DNA of 64,000 nucleotides, from positions 62,001 to 126,000 of the forward strand of contig WBMZ01011569.1 in NCBI GenBank assembly GCA_013400975.1, given 5' to 3'. A program made the position numbers and the translations under genes. The notes beneath the pieces are model-generated. The model made no database searches. It was not told where the DNA came from and saw only the letters and a list, made by a program, of their open reading frames with translations. The number at the start of each line of letters is the position of its first letter. The stretch's first letter is position 1. The stretch is from Atrichornis clamosus (taxonomy: Eukaryota > Chordata > Aves > Passeriformes > Menuridae). Shown here one piece after another: positions 1 through 64,000 of this stretch.

Positions 1-3000
1 CAAACTTAAGCACTGAGCATCACAAATTTGGCTACAGGGTGCTTTCACTTGTTGGGATGCTGCTATCTCACCTAAGCAAAACCATGAGGAGGCCAGAACA
101 ACTGATGAGGTTAATGCTTCTGGTCTGTCCAGGAGGGATGTTCTGGCTGATCAGCACAGCTGCCCTACACACCTGGTACTTGTCCTGTCCCACCAGACTT
201 AACTCTCTTCATCCTCCTCAGCACCTCCAATGCAGCTGGAGGCTGGGCTCTTCAGAGGAAGCAAGAGCAGCTCTCAGCAGCATGTTCCTGCCCAGGAGCA
301 CTCCGCCTTCACTGCACACTGCTGTGCCCTCACTGGGAGAGACCCTGGACAGACAAAGGTGGTTCCTACCATGTAGGGGAGGCCGATGGATAGAGACATG
401 CCACAACTACCCATGTGCTATCCCACCTCATTGCATGTGTCACTAGTTTTTTTCCAGCGTGTGTGGACACACCTGATCACCCAGACCATCTTTCAAGCTC
501 CGCTGGGGTTTTCTGTGGAGAGCTGAATGGGGCATGACGGCTCAGGACAATCTCCCAGACACTCTGTGAGCCGGCACCAAGGTGTCCAGCACAGCATGAC
601 AAGCCTCAGGGCAAGAAGTCTGCTTCTCTTTCACATCCACACTCACCATATTAAGGATAAATTCATCTGAGAAGGCAGCAGAGCTTGTTTTAGATCAGCA
701 AAAGCTGCAAGATGAGCTCCGTGAACACACCACTTCATGCTCCTAAAGCAGATGCATATTTTGCCCTTGCTTTTTCTACTCTAAACAGAGAGTGACCTCT
801 ACAAACAAGGTTAAAAAGACAGACCAAAACAAAAGAACTCCCTAATGAAATAAAATGTTTTGTGCACAGGCTTCTCATCTTGGACAGAGAAAGAGGGAAA
901 ACCAGCTGATAAATATTAATCCTGCAGCTAAATGCAGAGCCCTGTGCCCTGGCAGGATGTCTGCGTGGCATCTGCTGCCTCTCCCCAACCAGGCTGGGAA
1001 TTGGGAACGGGGTGACGAGCCCGGGCAGAGGCAGTGGGAACTGCTAAGCAGTCCTGCTCTGGGTCCTGTGATACCCTCAATCCTGGCTGGGGAGGACAGT
1101 CAGCCCGGGACATCGCCAGTGAACTACAACGCAGTTCAAGCGTTGGATGGGGATTTGCTTCTTCCCCCGTGTCCTGTCAAGCACACAGGTGGACACCAGC
1201 AGGGCCAGAGCGGGGCTGTGGCCAGCGGTGTGTCAGTCAGAGCCCTTCCGAAAGGGCACGTCCCCAGCACTGGGGTTGTTTGAGGCTCACCTCCCACCCT
1301 TATGGGATGGTGCTGTGTCACTGTGGACCACAAAGCGAGATGGTGTTTTGTGACAGCATTCCTTGAGGAGTTTGAGATTACAGCTGAACCAACAGAAAAG
1401 TATCCACCTTGCAAGTAAGATATTAAGTTTTTAAAGGAATTAGTTCTCCAGGTTCACCAGGCTGGCGCATCTATGGTGAGCTTAATTGAAACCAGCAGAA
1501 CATTTGAAGAGGAAGGATGAAAACAGGGCATCTGGGAAAACAAATGTTCTTTTTTCTAATTATGCTGCGGACTCTCTCTAATGGATCCCCCTGAAGCTTC
1601 CTGATAAAGTAGCTGACATATGGTACCCACTCACAGATGGATCAGCAGAGGCAGGAATGTAATTTTGCAAACCTGAAAACTCAAGTTGGATTTGATATAT
1701 ATTTAGGATCTAGTTAATTCATATAGATTGTATTCTGCATACAAATGATCATAAAGCACAGCAGGCAGAGAAAGCCTGCTTGGCAAAATTGACTCCCATA
1801 GAATCAGAAAAGGTAAATGGGGTATGGCAGGGGAACTGAGGGAGGAAAATGCAGAAACAGCAAACATATGGGGTATCCAAACTGAGGAGAAAAAAAAAAA
1901 AAGCAAAGATATGATAGTGCAGAAACAGGTAAAAAAAAAAAGATCCTATTTTCTGTTCCAGAATTTCTCCTGCACTTGCTTGTTAAATAACTCCTGGTGT
2001 TTGATAAATTCAATGTTAGTTTTTCCATGTTTACGTAACTTGGCATTATGTATATTTTTTTACACTTTTTTCAGATGCACCTGAGATGTGATGTATCCAG
2101 GAGGTACCCTGGAAGTGCTTTGCAGTGAGAACAAAGTTCAGTGGAAACGGGAATCTAACAGATAAAATCTGTGTCTAGGAAGCAGATGATCAGTATTCAC
2201 TTTCCCTGTGTTGGATTATTGCACAAGTAACATTATTAATATCAGCATCAACAATATGAATGAGGTTATAAATTCTATAGAGTAAATCAGGATCCTATTC
2301 TGTTATCACTGACCAAAGACTTTGACGAGAGAGAGGCAGCTGCAGAATTATGCCTTATGTGTCACAGAGACTGGAGAGAGATGCTCTTTCCCATGCACGC
2401 AAAGGAGCTGAGTTCTCCAGCAATGCAGATGCAGGGGCTCAACACAAAAGATTGCTAATCTTGCAACCCTAATGAGCCATAAAAAATTATTTCTGAAGCT
2501 TGATATTTGCTTCAACTCCCTTTCTTCAAAGAGGAGCTATAGGAGGAAACTATAAAAACCCAAGAGGGCTAATAATCTGGATTTAGACACATAAATAGTA
2601 TGTTTGGATAGTCATACAATGGCTAAATTCCACAGGTGCTGTTATGGCCCAGGTATCTGTATCTAGCTCATCCCCTATGGCTCAGGCAATCAGGTGAGTG
2701 CTGTGGGCACCTGGTCAGGCAGAGGGTAACATTCACTCAAAGTCTGCACAGAAGCTGAGCTTTGATTTAGGAGAGCAAAAAGAAAGGCCCTGCAGCTACT
2801 GAAACACTAAGAAGATGCTCACAACCGAAGGAATACAAAAATTTTAAGGATTTTCAATGCCAAGGTCCTCAAACATTTTCTTTGCTGCACAAAACACTTT
2901 TCAGCCATTTATTCGATCATGGGGGATCCATGAATTCAACAGCAAGACTCTCACTAAATCATCTGTGATACACTCTAGGTACAAGCAGGTTCCCCACATT

Positions 3001-5263
3001 ATCTCTGAAATAGGAGACTGGACTAGAGACTTCCTGAGGTCCCTTACACCTGTAACTAGCCTAAACTTTGGCAAGGAGGAAACAAACCAGCAATTTTCTC
3101 TCAAAACAGAATTAGGAGATATGCAGTATGCTCCCTTACAGGTTGTTATTGGATAATTTGTGATAAAATAACAAACTCATGGCCCTCACTCTACCCAAGA
3201 GTTATTAAATGTCCATTTGTTGAACCCTAGCTTTCCTGAGTGTCTTGTTATGGAGCTCATACGCGGCTGCTGCTATGCACTGTTGGTCTGTTCTGAAAGG
3301 CCACCAGTGGCCTTGGCAATGTCAGTCTGGTATTAGATGTGACAGCAGAGCCTCAGCCAGGCTCAGCTTGGTGCCTGATCTCTTTAGCTAGTTACTGCTT
3401 TTCCCAAGCGCCTGCAAACTGAGGTGTTTGCCATTAAAAGTGAGATTTGTGTTACATAACTGTTCTGTATACCAGACATCTTCTGCAGTAGGAGAAAAAT
3501 GTGGTCACTGTCATGTATATCCATGGCTGTACGGGACCATCCTGGATGTGCCAGGAGCAACGCCCCTCACAGCCAGGCTCAGGGCCAGGAGGGAGCAGAA
3601 GATTTGGGCTGGAGATTTCTCCTTGCCATGGCACTATGCCCAGCAGATACCCTATAGCTGCTGTTACTGCTGTATCACTCTGGTGTCACTGGCAGGATGA
3701 GTCCCACAGCTCACCTCTGCTCCATGCAGGACACAGCAGAGGGACAGAGGTACCCGCATTTAGCACTCCGCTCTCTTCTCACACTCTGCCTCACTCTTGG
3801 AGCCCATTTAAAGCAGATTATCCTGGACCAGGTTGGCACCTTTTGCTGTTACCTGACCCCACTCCAAGGATGCAGAGAGCCTGGCGGCCCTGGCAGGACA
3901 GGTGCAATCAACCCTGATCACCACACAGGGAGCCTCATTTGGCATAGCTGAGTCCCAGTGGTTCTGGCCAAGAGTCCACAGTCCACCCCTGGGTGCTGGT
4001 GGTAACCTGGAGGAGTGTGTGAGGAAACCTTGCATTCTTCAGAGACCCAAAAAAGAGCTTTGTTACAAAGCTGTCCTAACTCACTTATTTGGAAGGAGCC
4101 ACATGAAAGCACAGAGCAGAGTTAAGCTCCTAAACCTCTCACAGAAACAAGCATGGTGGGGACCAGAGAGGTTGCTCAGGTGTTGGAGTGGCACTGAAGG
4201 CAACAGCACAAAACCTTTGAGAAACCTGTGGAGCACTTTGCTCTGGACACAGCTCCCTTGCTCTCCCCTTGTGGTCACCCTGCCACACCACTGGGGCCAT
4301 CCTAGAGAGGCACAATGGGTGGTCCCTGCAAAAAGCGGCGATTTGGGGCCGATGCTTGCGTGGGAGGGAGGCAGGTGCCATTCCCCCGAGAAGCTCATTG
4401 CAGCACTGCAGCCTGGTGCCACCAGGGCCCCTGCAGTCAGGAGCTCCCAAAACACTGCTTCCCAGAGGAGACCCATGCAAACAGCTGAGAGAGCTGAGCC
4501 ATGGTGCTGAGTGGTGCCTTGTAGACATCAGTCACACTTCTCCTTTCCATCTCCTCTCCTTCCCTGCAGCATGACAATGACTGCATGGGAAAGTCCTCTC
4601 AGTGTGACAGAAAATACAATTGAAAAATAAAGTCTATTCTGTCTCCTTCACCTTCCCACATATCTTCTATATAGAAGCCAAATCATTACCCTGGAGACTA
4701 ATAATATGGTAATTGTAACATTTTCGACCTTGGAATTTCAGGATGTTTACTGAAGAAGTTATTATTTCACTGTGAAATTACCAGCATGGATTCTTTAAGA
4801 TTCCCTAGAGAGTTGAGCACAAGCTCGAAGAATACAGAACGGGACTTTTTTGTCCTAGCATGCGACATGTCTCATTAGGAGACGCCCACTGCTCTCCTTT
4901 ACCTTGTTTTCTATGCTCCAGCTCCATTTCCAGAGACAGGGGTGGAAAGTGAGCTGCCACTACCCATCAGTTGGGGAGTGAGAACTCACATTTTATTTTC
5001 AGCTGCTGACCACCTGCTAAGCCACAGAAATACTGCCTTTAATACTTCAAACAGCAACAAAAGACTTTGAAAAGAAATAAGGATGTTTCTAATTTCCATT
5101 GTACTGCTGCACTAACTCCCCTGAAATAGGGATCACAGCTCCAGCCCAGGAGACAGATGCTTTACTTTTTTACCCCTTTTTTATTTTCCAGGTTTTATTA
5201 CCCATGTGTAAGTTAAAAACCCAATTTGCTTGCTAGTCTGTGGCAGTGGAATCAGAGATGGTG
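1..5263. other. No exon recognised; left-hand part of GH31 intron 7 or beyond
   Basis: Searched for the expected GH31 continuation (PVMPPYWALGF, then the WNDIDYM-like block) on the minus strand and found nothing. Frames of up to 202 codons (3902-4510) have no splice support or family features. Moderately GC-rich patches lie at 900-1350 and 3500-4560. Apart from the CR1-like end near 3.0 kb, nothing specific was seen. Confidence 0.6.
2990..3075 (+). mobile_element. Possible degenerate CR1 3' end
   Basis: GACTGGACTAGAGACTTCCT then GAGGTCCCTTACACC resembles the CR1 end GGACTAGATGACC...GAGGTCCCTTCCAACC. The rest of the element is too diverged to recognise by eye. Confidence 0.35.
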
Positions 5264-5862
5264 TGTGCTGGATTTGGCTGGGATAGAGTTAATTTTCTTC
5301 ACAGTAGCTGATATGGGGCTGTGGTTTGGATTTGTGCTGAAAATGGTGATGTTAATTCAGGGATATTTTTTATTTTGATGAGCAGTGCTTACACAGAGTC
5401 AAAGACTTTTCTGTCCCTCACCCCACCCCACCAGCAAGAAGGCTGGGGGTGCACAAGGAGTTGGGAGGGGACAGTTGAGCCCAACAGACCCAAGGGATGA
5501 TCCATATCATATGGCTTCATACTCAGCATATAAATCTGGGGGAAGGGAAGGGAGAGTGGGAACACTTGGAGTGATGGCATTTGTCTTCCCCAGCAAGTTA
5601 CGTGTTCAGTCATACCCCCATTTCCTGGGGGTGGCTGAACACCTTCTTGCCCATGGGAAGTGGTGGATGAATTACTTGCTTTGCTTTGCTTGAGTGCACA
5701 GTTTTTCTTTACCCATTAAACTGTCTTTATCTCAACCCACAAACTTTCTCACTTTTACCCTTTGAATTCTCTCCCCCATCCCACTGAGGGGGAGCAAGCG
5801 AGCGGGGGAGCAAGCAAGCCCCACTGTGGGGCTGAGTTGCCAGCTGGGGTTAAACCACGACA
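5264..5862 (+). mobile_element. Solo LTR of an avian ERVL-like endogenous retrovirus
   Basis: About 599 bp beginning TGTGCTGG and ending AACCACGACA. It carries a TATA box (TATAAAT, 5529-5535) and an ATTAAA poly(A) signal (5715-5720) followed by the ERV-typical CTGTCTTTATCTCAACC. GGTG occurs on both flanks (5260-5263 and 5863-5866), a possible target-site duplication. It shares head, TATA region and tail with the LTR at 13093. No internal retroviral genes lie beside it, so it is a recombined solo LTR, presumably inert. Confidence 0.82.
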
Positions 5863-22878
<17,016 letters not shown>

Positions 22879-22912
22879 GGTCAAAGGAGGACTTCTACAG
22901 GCAGCCTGAAGC

Positions 22913-22920
22913 CTTTTATA
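22913..22920 (-). promoter_or_regulatory. TATA box of the GH31 gene
   Basis: The minus strand reads TATAAAAG 35 bases before the chosen ATG, flanked by GC-rich bases (CTTCTATAAAAGGCTTC). Initiation about 30 bases downstream would leave a leader of only about 5-15 bases. A TATA-driven, tightly regulated promoter would fit a tissue-restricted enzyme. Confidence 0.6.
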
Positions 22921-23004
22921 GAAGGCAGGGGCATGGTAAGGACTTGTTCTGATACACAATCAGAAGCATGGCAAATATTTTCTCAGTATTCATATCTTTG
23001 ATGA

Positions 23005-23017
23005 GATTAATTTTAAC
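23005..23017. promoter_or_regulatory. HNF1-like site upstream of the GH31 promoter
   Basis: Reads GATTAATTTTAAC, one half fitting the HNF1 consensus GTTAATNATTAAC and the other displaced by a base. It lies about 90 bases upstream of the TATA box. HNF1 drives the SI promoter in mammals (established). The match is imperfect and such AT-rich words occur by chance. Confidence 0.2.
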
Positions 23018-24265
23018 ACATGACCTTGCCTATGTTTAAGAATGTATCTGAGCAGATAAGGTGAGATACAGTCAGTAATTTGTCCACAAACTTTGCTCAA
23101 TTTCTGAATTCCAACTTTGAGAGAAAACATGTTTTCCCATGACTTCTTAGAAAATTAATTTTTTAGAGACCACCTTCATTTTTTTGGAAACAAACATCTT
23201 CAGACCACTGGAGTCCAGTGCTTAACTTTTCTGATTTCATATTATCTTTTGTCACATATGTGGGTTTACAGCACAAATGAAGTTTGAAGGAAAAACAAAC
23301 AAAGAATTCTCCATTAAAACAAGACACTGAAACTGTGACCTTCACAAAATGACTTTTTTTCCCCAATTAATTGATAGCAAGAACTTTCAGAGCAAAGCGT
23401 GAAACCTTTGTTCTATGCTAACACCTGGTTTTTAGGTGGAATGTCTTTCTGGAAGAAAAGAAAAAAAATCTTTTTATAAATACATTAAATTATACTGGTG
23501 CCTATCAGGAGATAGTTATGCCAAACAAAATATCTGCACTGCCAAGCATCACCAGAGAGAAACATCTGCAGCTCAGACCACGGCCACACAGTCCCTCACC
23601 ACATGGGCTGTCAGAGCTGGGCAGCTGGACAGCAGGGAGGCTTTCTCCAGGTCTGCAAGGACTTTGGTCCTGCAGTTGCAGAACACGATATTCTTATGAA
23701 TCTTACACACACAGCCATGAGTGTTCAGCCCCAAAACCAGGTGTCACCAAGCTGTTGGCATCATTTGTGTAGCTTGGCACAACAGGTGGCTTTTACCTAC
23801 TGGGCCAAGGGGAACAGGGACCCTCCATCAGGCACAAAAAGCCTCTCACGTGAGTCCACTCCCCACTGGCACTTTTGCTCTAAACTGTGATCTAGTCTCA
23901 AACCATTCGTGTGTACACCCTTTGAGTTGCCAAAGGCATGATAGACAAACACTAACTAGTAGTGTTGCTGCTTATTTTAACTACTTTATACATTGTTTCC
24001 TAACAATATATATCATTGTCAAAACTTGGAATAAATTGGTAACATCAAATTGCAAGCAGTATTTTCATCTCCTTTTGAGATGAAATAATTCCTCTAAGAT
24101 CAGTAAGAGGCATCAGAACTTTTGTTTGACAGCCCTTGTGTAATAAGGTAAGAAGTGTCATCTTGAAGGGACAGGAGCCACCTGCTTCATTTCATGTCTG
24201 TACTGTACTTGGAGTTCGAGAATCCCACCGGGGTTCCTAAGCACTATCAAAACACAAATAATGGC

Positions 24266-24321
24266 CAAGGAGAACACAGACGTGGGATACCAGACGTGTT
24301 CAAGGAGAACACAGACATGGG
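24266..24321 (+). repeat. 35-bp direct repeat
   Basis: CAAGGAGAACACAGAC followed by GTGGG or ATGGG occurs at 24266 and 24301, one mismatch over 21 bases. It is a short tandem duplication just past the KIF21A cleavage site. Confidence 0.75.
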
Positions 24322-24445
24322 CTGTCTATGGGCTGCATGACTCAGCAAGCTATGCTGATGCACTGTATAAAATTGTGCTTTTTATATGCAAGACTTTTGC
24401 AAAGGAAGTGAATTCTTTAGGAGGATGTACGACAAAAAAGGCAAA

Positions 24446-25609
24446 AAAGTAGTTCACATTCACATCTTTATTTAAGGGTTACCTACATAAGCTATAATTT
24501 ACAGACGGATATTTTCTGAAAAATAAAAACAAAACAACCAAAAAACTTCAATATCCAAACACTGTATCTGAATCTACATAAAAATTTAAAATTTGCAAAA
24601 TTTACAAATTAATATTCAGAGCAGTTGGGTAAATTATACATCCTCCCTCAATATCCAGGCTCCAAGAGCTTTAAAAGTCATACAGGCACAAGATAAGATA
24701 TTTTTTTTATACAGCCATCTATTTACATAGCTTTTTCCAATACACGTGGTTCAGTTCTCAAAGTAACTGCCAAGGTTTGCAAAAACAGTGTATTTAAAAT
24801 ACATTTAGCAGCATATAAAATTAGATAAAAAGAAAAGACAATTTGCTTTAAAAAAAAAGTGAGATGATAGAAACAAATCCATAAGAAAAATAGATTAAGA
24901 TATATTTGTCATGACATTAAGAACACCTAGTCATTTCAGAACATAGGCAAAACACAAATAAAACATACCAACTTGTGAGCATTTGAGTTCTAGTCCTGAG
25001 CACAGAGCATACACAGCTGCACAACTTTGGTCAACACAGATTATATGCTAACATCAGACAAATCATATGGCATTTGCTGTTAGCAGGATACAGCCATGTC
25101 AGGTAGATGTATCATTAACAGCTTCTTCCCATCTATTATTCACTCCATTTTCCTAACAACAGTGTAAGTGACCTTTAGAATCTTGAAACTGCCTCTCATA
25201 ATCAAAGGCTTATTCCTGGGACACATTCCTTCCCCTGCTACCCTAAAATGCAAAACAGCTGATCATACTTGTGAGTGAAATACAGCAGAGCACTTTTGTT
25301 ATATATTCCAGGTTATAACTTTGAGATGGTCATTAGAGAAGACTGAATTCCAGTTAATTTGAACTGCAAGTATTACATATGCACACAAATTCAGCCATAA
25401 CATATAGAGATAGACATGTGACTGTGGAGACACAAGCATGTTATCAAGAGGTTATTAAATACAGTACATATTTTAAGGACAGCAGGTCTAGTGGAAGAGT
25501 TCACGCATTGTCAGTCCATTCCAGTCATCAGTGTTTACCTAATAAACATGCAGCAAACTGCATAGAGTGCACCTCAAATTGATCAATATATTCATTTATT
25601 CCCATAATT
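24446..25609 (-). other. KIF21A: KIF21A 3' untranslated region
   Basis: AT-rich sequence of about 1.16 kb with no splice-consistent coding potential between the stop codon and the first good poly(A) signal. The exact 3' end is inferred from that signal. Several T-rich and ATTTA-like stretches (on the minus strand) could serve post-transcriptional control. The length is compatible with a neuronal transcript but was not verified. Confidence 0.7.
24467..24472 (-). terminator. KIF21A polyadenylation signal AATAAA
   Basis: The plus strand reads TTTATT, so the minus strand has AATAAA followed by GATGTGAATGTG, a GT-rich downstream element. Cleavage would fall about 10-30 bases further down the transcript, near 24440-24457. 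No better signal lies between it and the stop codon. Confidence 0.65.
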
Positions 25610-61834
<36,225 letters not shown>

Positions 61835-64000
61835 CTTCAAAAGCACGAGGTACAGTATTGGAAGGCCAAGCCAATGAAGGACAAACCAGACAGTGAAAAG
61901 CAAAAGTGATAAGAAGGTAAAAAAATGATATATATGAGCTTGCGGAGTTTAAAATGAAATTTTAAAAGATACCATCAAGAGACAACAAGTAGTAAAAAGG
62001 CAATACATCCTGCACAGTTGGAAAGTAAATAGACAACAAAGAAGAAGCATTTGTAGGTTAACTAATCTGCCACTGACAACAAGTGTAAATTCAAGTTACA
62101 CTAAGGAAGAAGTTTTAGACAATATATTTAACTATGTGAATTATTTCTAATAATGGATTTTTTTAAAACCTCTTAATTCTACAAAAAACTTCTCCTCTTT
62201 CTCCACTTAAAACTGGCAGGTAAAATACTGAAAATTGCAAATACTGCCATCAATCAAAAGTTATTTATTCTCAGGAATATACCAGGAAAAAAAACAATAC
62301 ACTAGTTCTATATATGCTGATAACATATTGTAATACAAAGTAGGAATACAAAAATTTTAGTATTAATATTCTAAATAATATATTCTGAACAGAATTCATA
62401 CAAAAATCTTCGAACTGAATTCTTTTTTTTTGTTTGGGATTTTATTTGTTTTAATACAAAAAGCAGAAAACTGCAGTTTATTTTTCTGGGATTCAGAAAG
62501 TACATGCCAATCATTGCTTGCTATTTTTAATAAATTAACAAAAAACATGCACCAGAAGCAATGAGATGGACAAAATGTTAGTATTTCTACCTGTACTTTT
62601 TCTCTTGAATAACTGTGGATTTATCAGTAAAAAAATGTCTGCATGACATATGTAAGCATAGAGATGGTTTAAAATTCATCAACTACTGAAATTCCTCATG
62701 TTCCTCGAAACAAAGTTTTGAGCAAGAGTTTTTGTTGCCTTTTCTCCTTATACTGCCTGCCATCTTCCTTCAGTATCAGCTAGGAGCTAGCATGCTGAAC
62801 CCCATGCAACTTTTATCACTAATTTAGTTTAATAAAGGTTAGGGAAGTCAAAAGACAACAGTCAAAAATGGTTACCATTTCATATATGAAATGACTAACA
62901 ACTGAAAGGAATGTGGAAGATCTGCTCTGGGGCTTGTAGTGAGTAAGTCGCACTGCAGGACACTCCAATCACGTCAATTTTTCAGTAGCCAAAACATTAC
63001 TGCCGTGTAAACTGTTTCTGAGAAACTTTATGACGGATGCTTATTAAAGGCTACAGATATATAGCAGTACATACCTGCTGCTCATTCAGAAACTGCTCTT
63101 AGGTCTTCAGGCTACCTCACAACAATTTAAATAAGTTGCATGTATTTAAAATTATGCACCTTTTATCATACTGACCCATAACCAGGAAATAAAAGATCAA
63201 GAAAGGCAGCAGATGGGGCAGAACTACTGGCTAGGCTTACCCATCACATTTTAATAGAAAAATGCTAGTTAGACAACTTTAGAGGAATAGCAACACTAAA
63301 AAGAAATGCAACTAAATGCCTGTAGAAGACAGAATTAGAGCAAAGAATCCCTACCAAATTTCAGGGCAAATTGTCTCTGTGCAATACATTATTGTACACA
63401 TTGTCAATTCCTGAAATTTCAGTAGAATAAAAATTCACACTGATATAACCTTAACACAGACTTTTCATTAATTAGATAGAAGCACTCTGCAGGTAACAAG
63501 CACAACAATGTATAATCCCTCAAGTTCTAACAGTACTTAGCATCTAAGGAATTTTTCTTCCAACCTCAGAAATTTATAAACATTTATTACAGAGCAGTCT
63601 GCTGACAGGCCAGCAGATAAATTCAAACCTTCCCAGCACTTTGAAGAGCGTGATCCCATTTTATAGAACACAAAACCCACTTTAGGATGGAGGCTGGACC
63701 ATCAAGGGGTCTCTTTCACTTTTATTTTTATTATGGTTCTCTAATTCCATAATGCTAGGATTGAAAACTGATCTCAAAAATAATTTGTGGTAAGTAGTCC
63801 CTACTTCTGGATCAGACTACTTGGTTACTCCATCACAAGATTATTTTCCTGGTGTGAGAAACTATGACTGGATGTAGACACTTCTTTCAGAAAAACTAAA
63901 CAAACTTAACAACTATTTTACTAAATACTGTACATATAGTAAAACTTCCACTTTTTTTTTAATCATAATCTCCTACAAGAAGACATTTTACTCAAAGTAT
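61835..64000. other. KIF21A intron extending out of the window
   Basis: At least 2.2 kb without a match to the expected upstream segment (DLAKKDLEKLKRKEKRKKK), so that exon lies to the right of 64000. AT-rich with T-runs; no repeat recognised. Confidence 0.6.

Larger units (their letters stand above)
22921..24445. other. Intergenic region between GH31 promoter and KIF21A 3' end
   Basis: Only about 1.5 kb separates the KIF21A cleavage region from the GH31 TATA box. Frames present (for example 23436-24083) look random. It should contain the GH31 upstream control region and any pause or terminator element of KIF21A. Confidence 0.6.

Noticed and set aside
2857..3156. 99-codon frame with protein-like text
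   Set aside because: Overlaps the CR1-like 3' end phrase; probably translated repeat sequence.
3902..4510. 202-codon plus-strand frame
   Set aside because: No family resemblance; overlapping frames of similar length occur on the opposite strand.
22879..22959. N-terminal extension of the GH31 protein to an upstream in-frame ATG
   Set aside because: The extension would span the TATA box, and the nearer ATG has a better Kozak context and gives a proper signal peptide.
62591..62612. Possible 22-nt KIF21A exon (CCACAG|...TACAG|GTAGAA) upstream of the 39-nt exon
   Set aside because: It joins in phase with the 39-nt exon, but its start phase would disagree with the expected upstream exon, and the encoded IQEKKY does not resemble the Lys/Arg-rich family sequence.

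Overview
The window is a piece of a vertebrate nuclear genome, almost certainly a bird. The coding exons are short and far apart, with clean GT/AG borders. The interspersed repeats are CR1 LINE 3' ends and two roughly 600-bp solo LTRs of the kind common in avian ERVL-like elements. No Alu, L1 or other mammal-type repeats were seen. Most long open frames are chance frames in introns.

Two genes were found, both on the minus strand and arranged head to tail. (1) KIF21A, a kinesin-4 family motor, fills 24.4-64 kb. Twenty-six coding exons could be placed, all phase-consistent, giving 1113 residues from the neck/early stalk to the stop codon at 25610-25612. They encode an acidic linker, long coiled coils with the stalk segment mutated in human CFEOM1, the KANK1-binding segment, a Ser/Pro-rich linker and the C-terminal WD40 propeller. 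The motor domain (about 570 residues) lies to the right of the window. The 3' UTR ends near a minus-strand AATAAA at 24467-24472.

(2) About 1.5 kb downstream of the KIF21A end, a second minus-strand gene begins with a TATA box (22913-22920). It encodes a glycoside hydrolase family 31 alpha-glucosidase of the GAA / maltase-glucoamylase / sucrase-isomaltase group. Seven exons (22878 down to 7277) give 303 residues in one frame: signal peptide, P-type trefoil, the beta-sandwich N-domain and the entry to the catalytic barrel. The catalytic exons are not in the window, and no further exon was recognised between 7276 and 1. The protein starts with a signal peptide, not the type II anchor of SI/MGAM, and has one trefoil, so it looks like a secreted or lysosomal single-unit enzyme.

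Layout: 1-7276 downstream intron of the GH31 gene with a solo LTR; 7277-9250 exons 7-5; 9251-19028 a 9.8-kb intron with CR1-free sequence, a second solo LTR and a promoter-like CRE/TATA pair on the plus strand; 19029-20058 exons 4-2; 20059-22832 intron; 22833-22920 exon 1 and promoter; 22921-24445 intergenic; 24446-25609 KIF21A 3' UTR; 25610-64000 KIF21A exons and introns with CR1 and tRNA-SINE-like remnants, a 50-base A-tract containing the only N of the window (32036), and a tandem 160-bp duplication (about 46.26-46.58 kb).

Nothing here is a prokaryote-like or defence system. The most noteworthy points are the GH31 gene beside KIF21A, its displaced trefoil cysteine, the tight spacing of the two genes, and small frame-preserving exons in KIF21A (21 and 39 nt) that look like regulated cassette exons.
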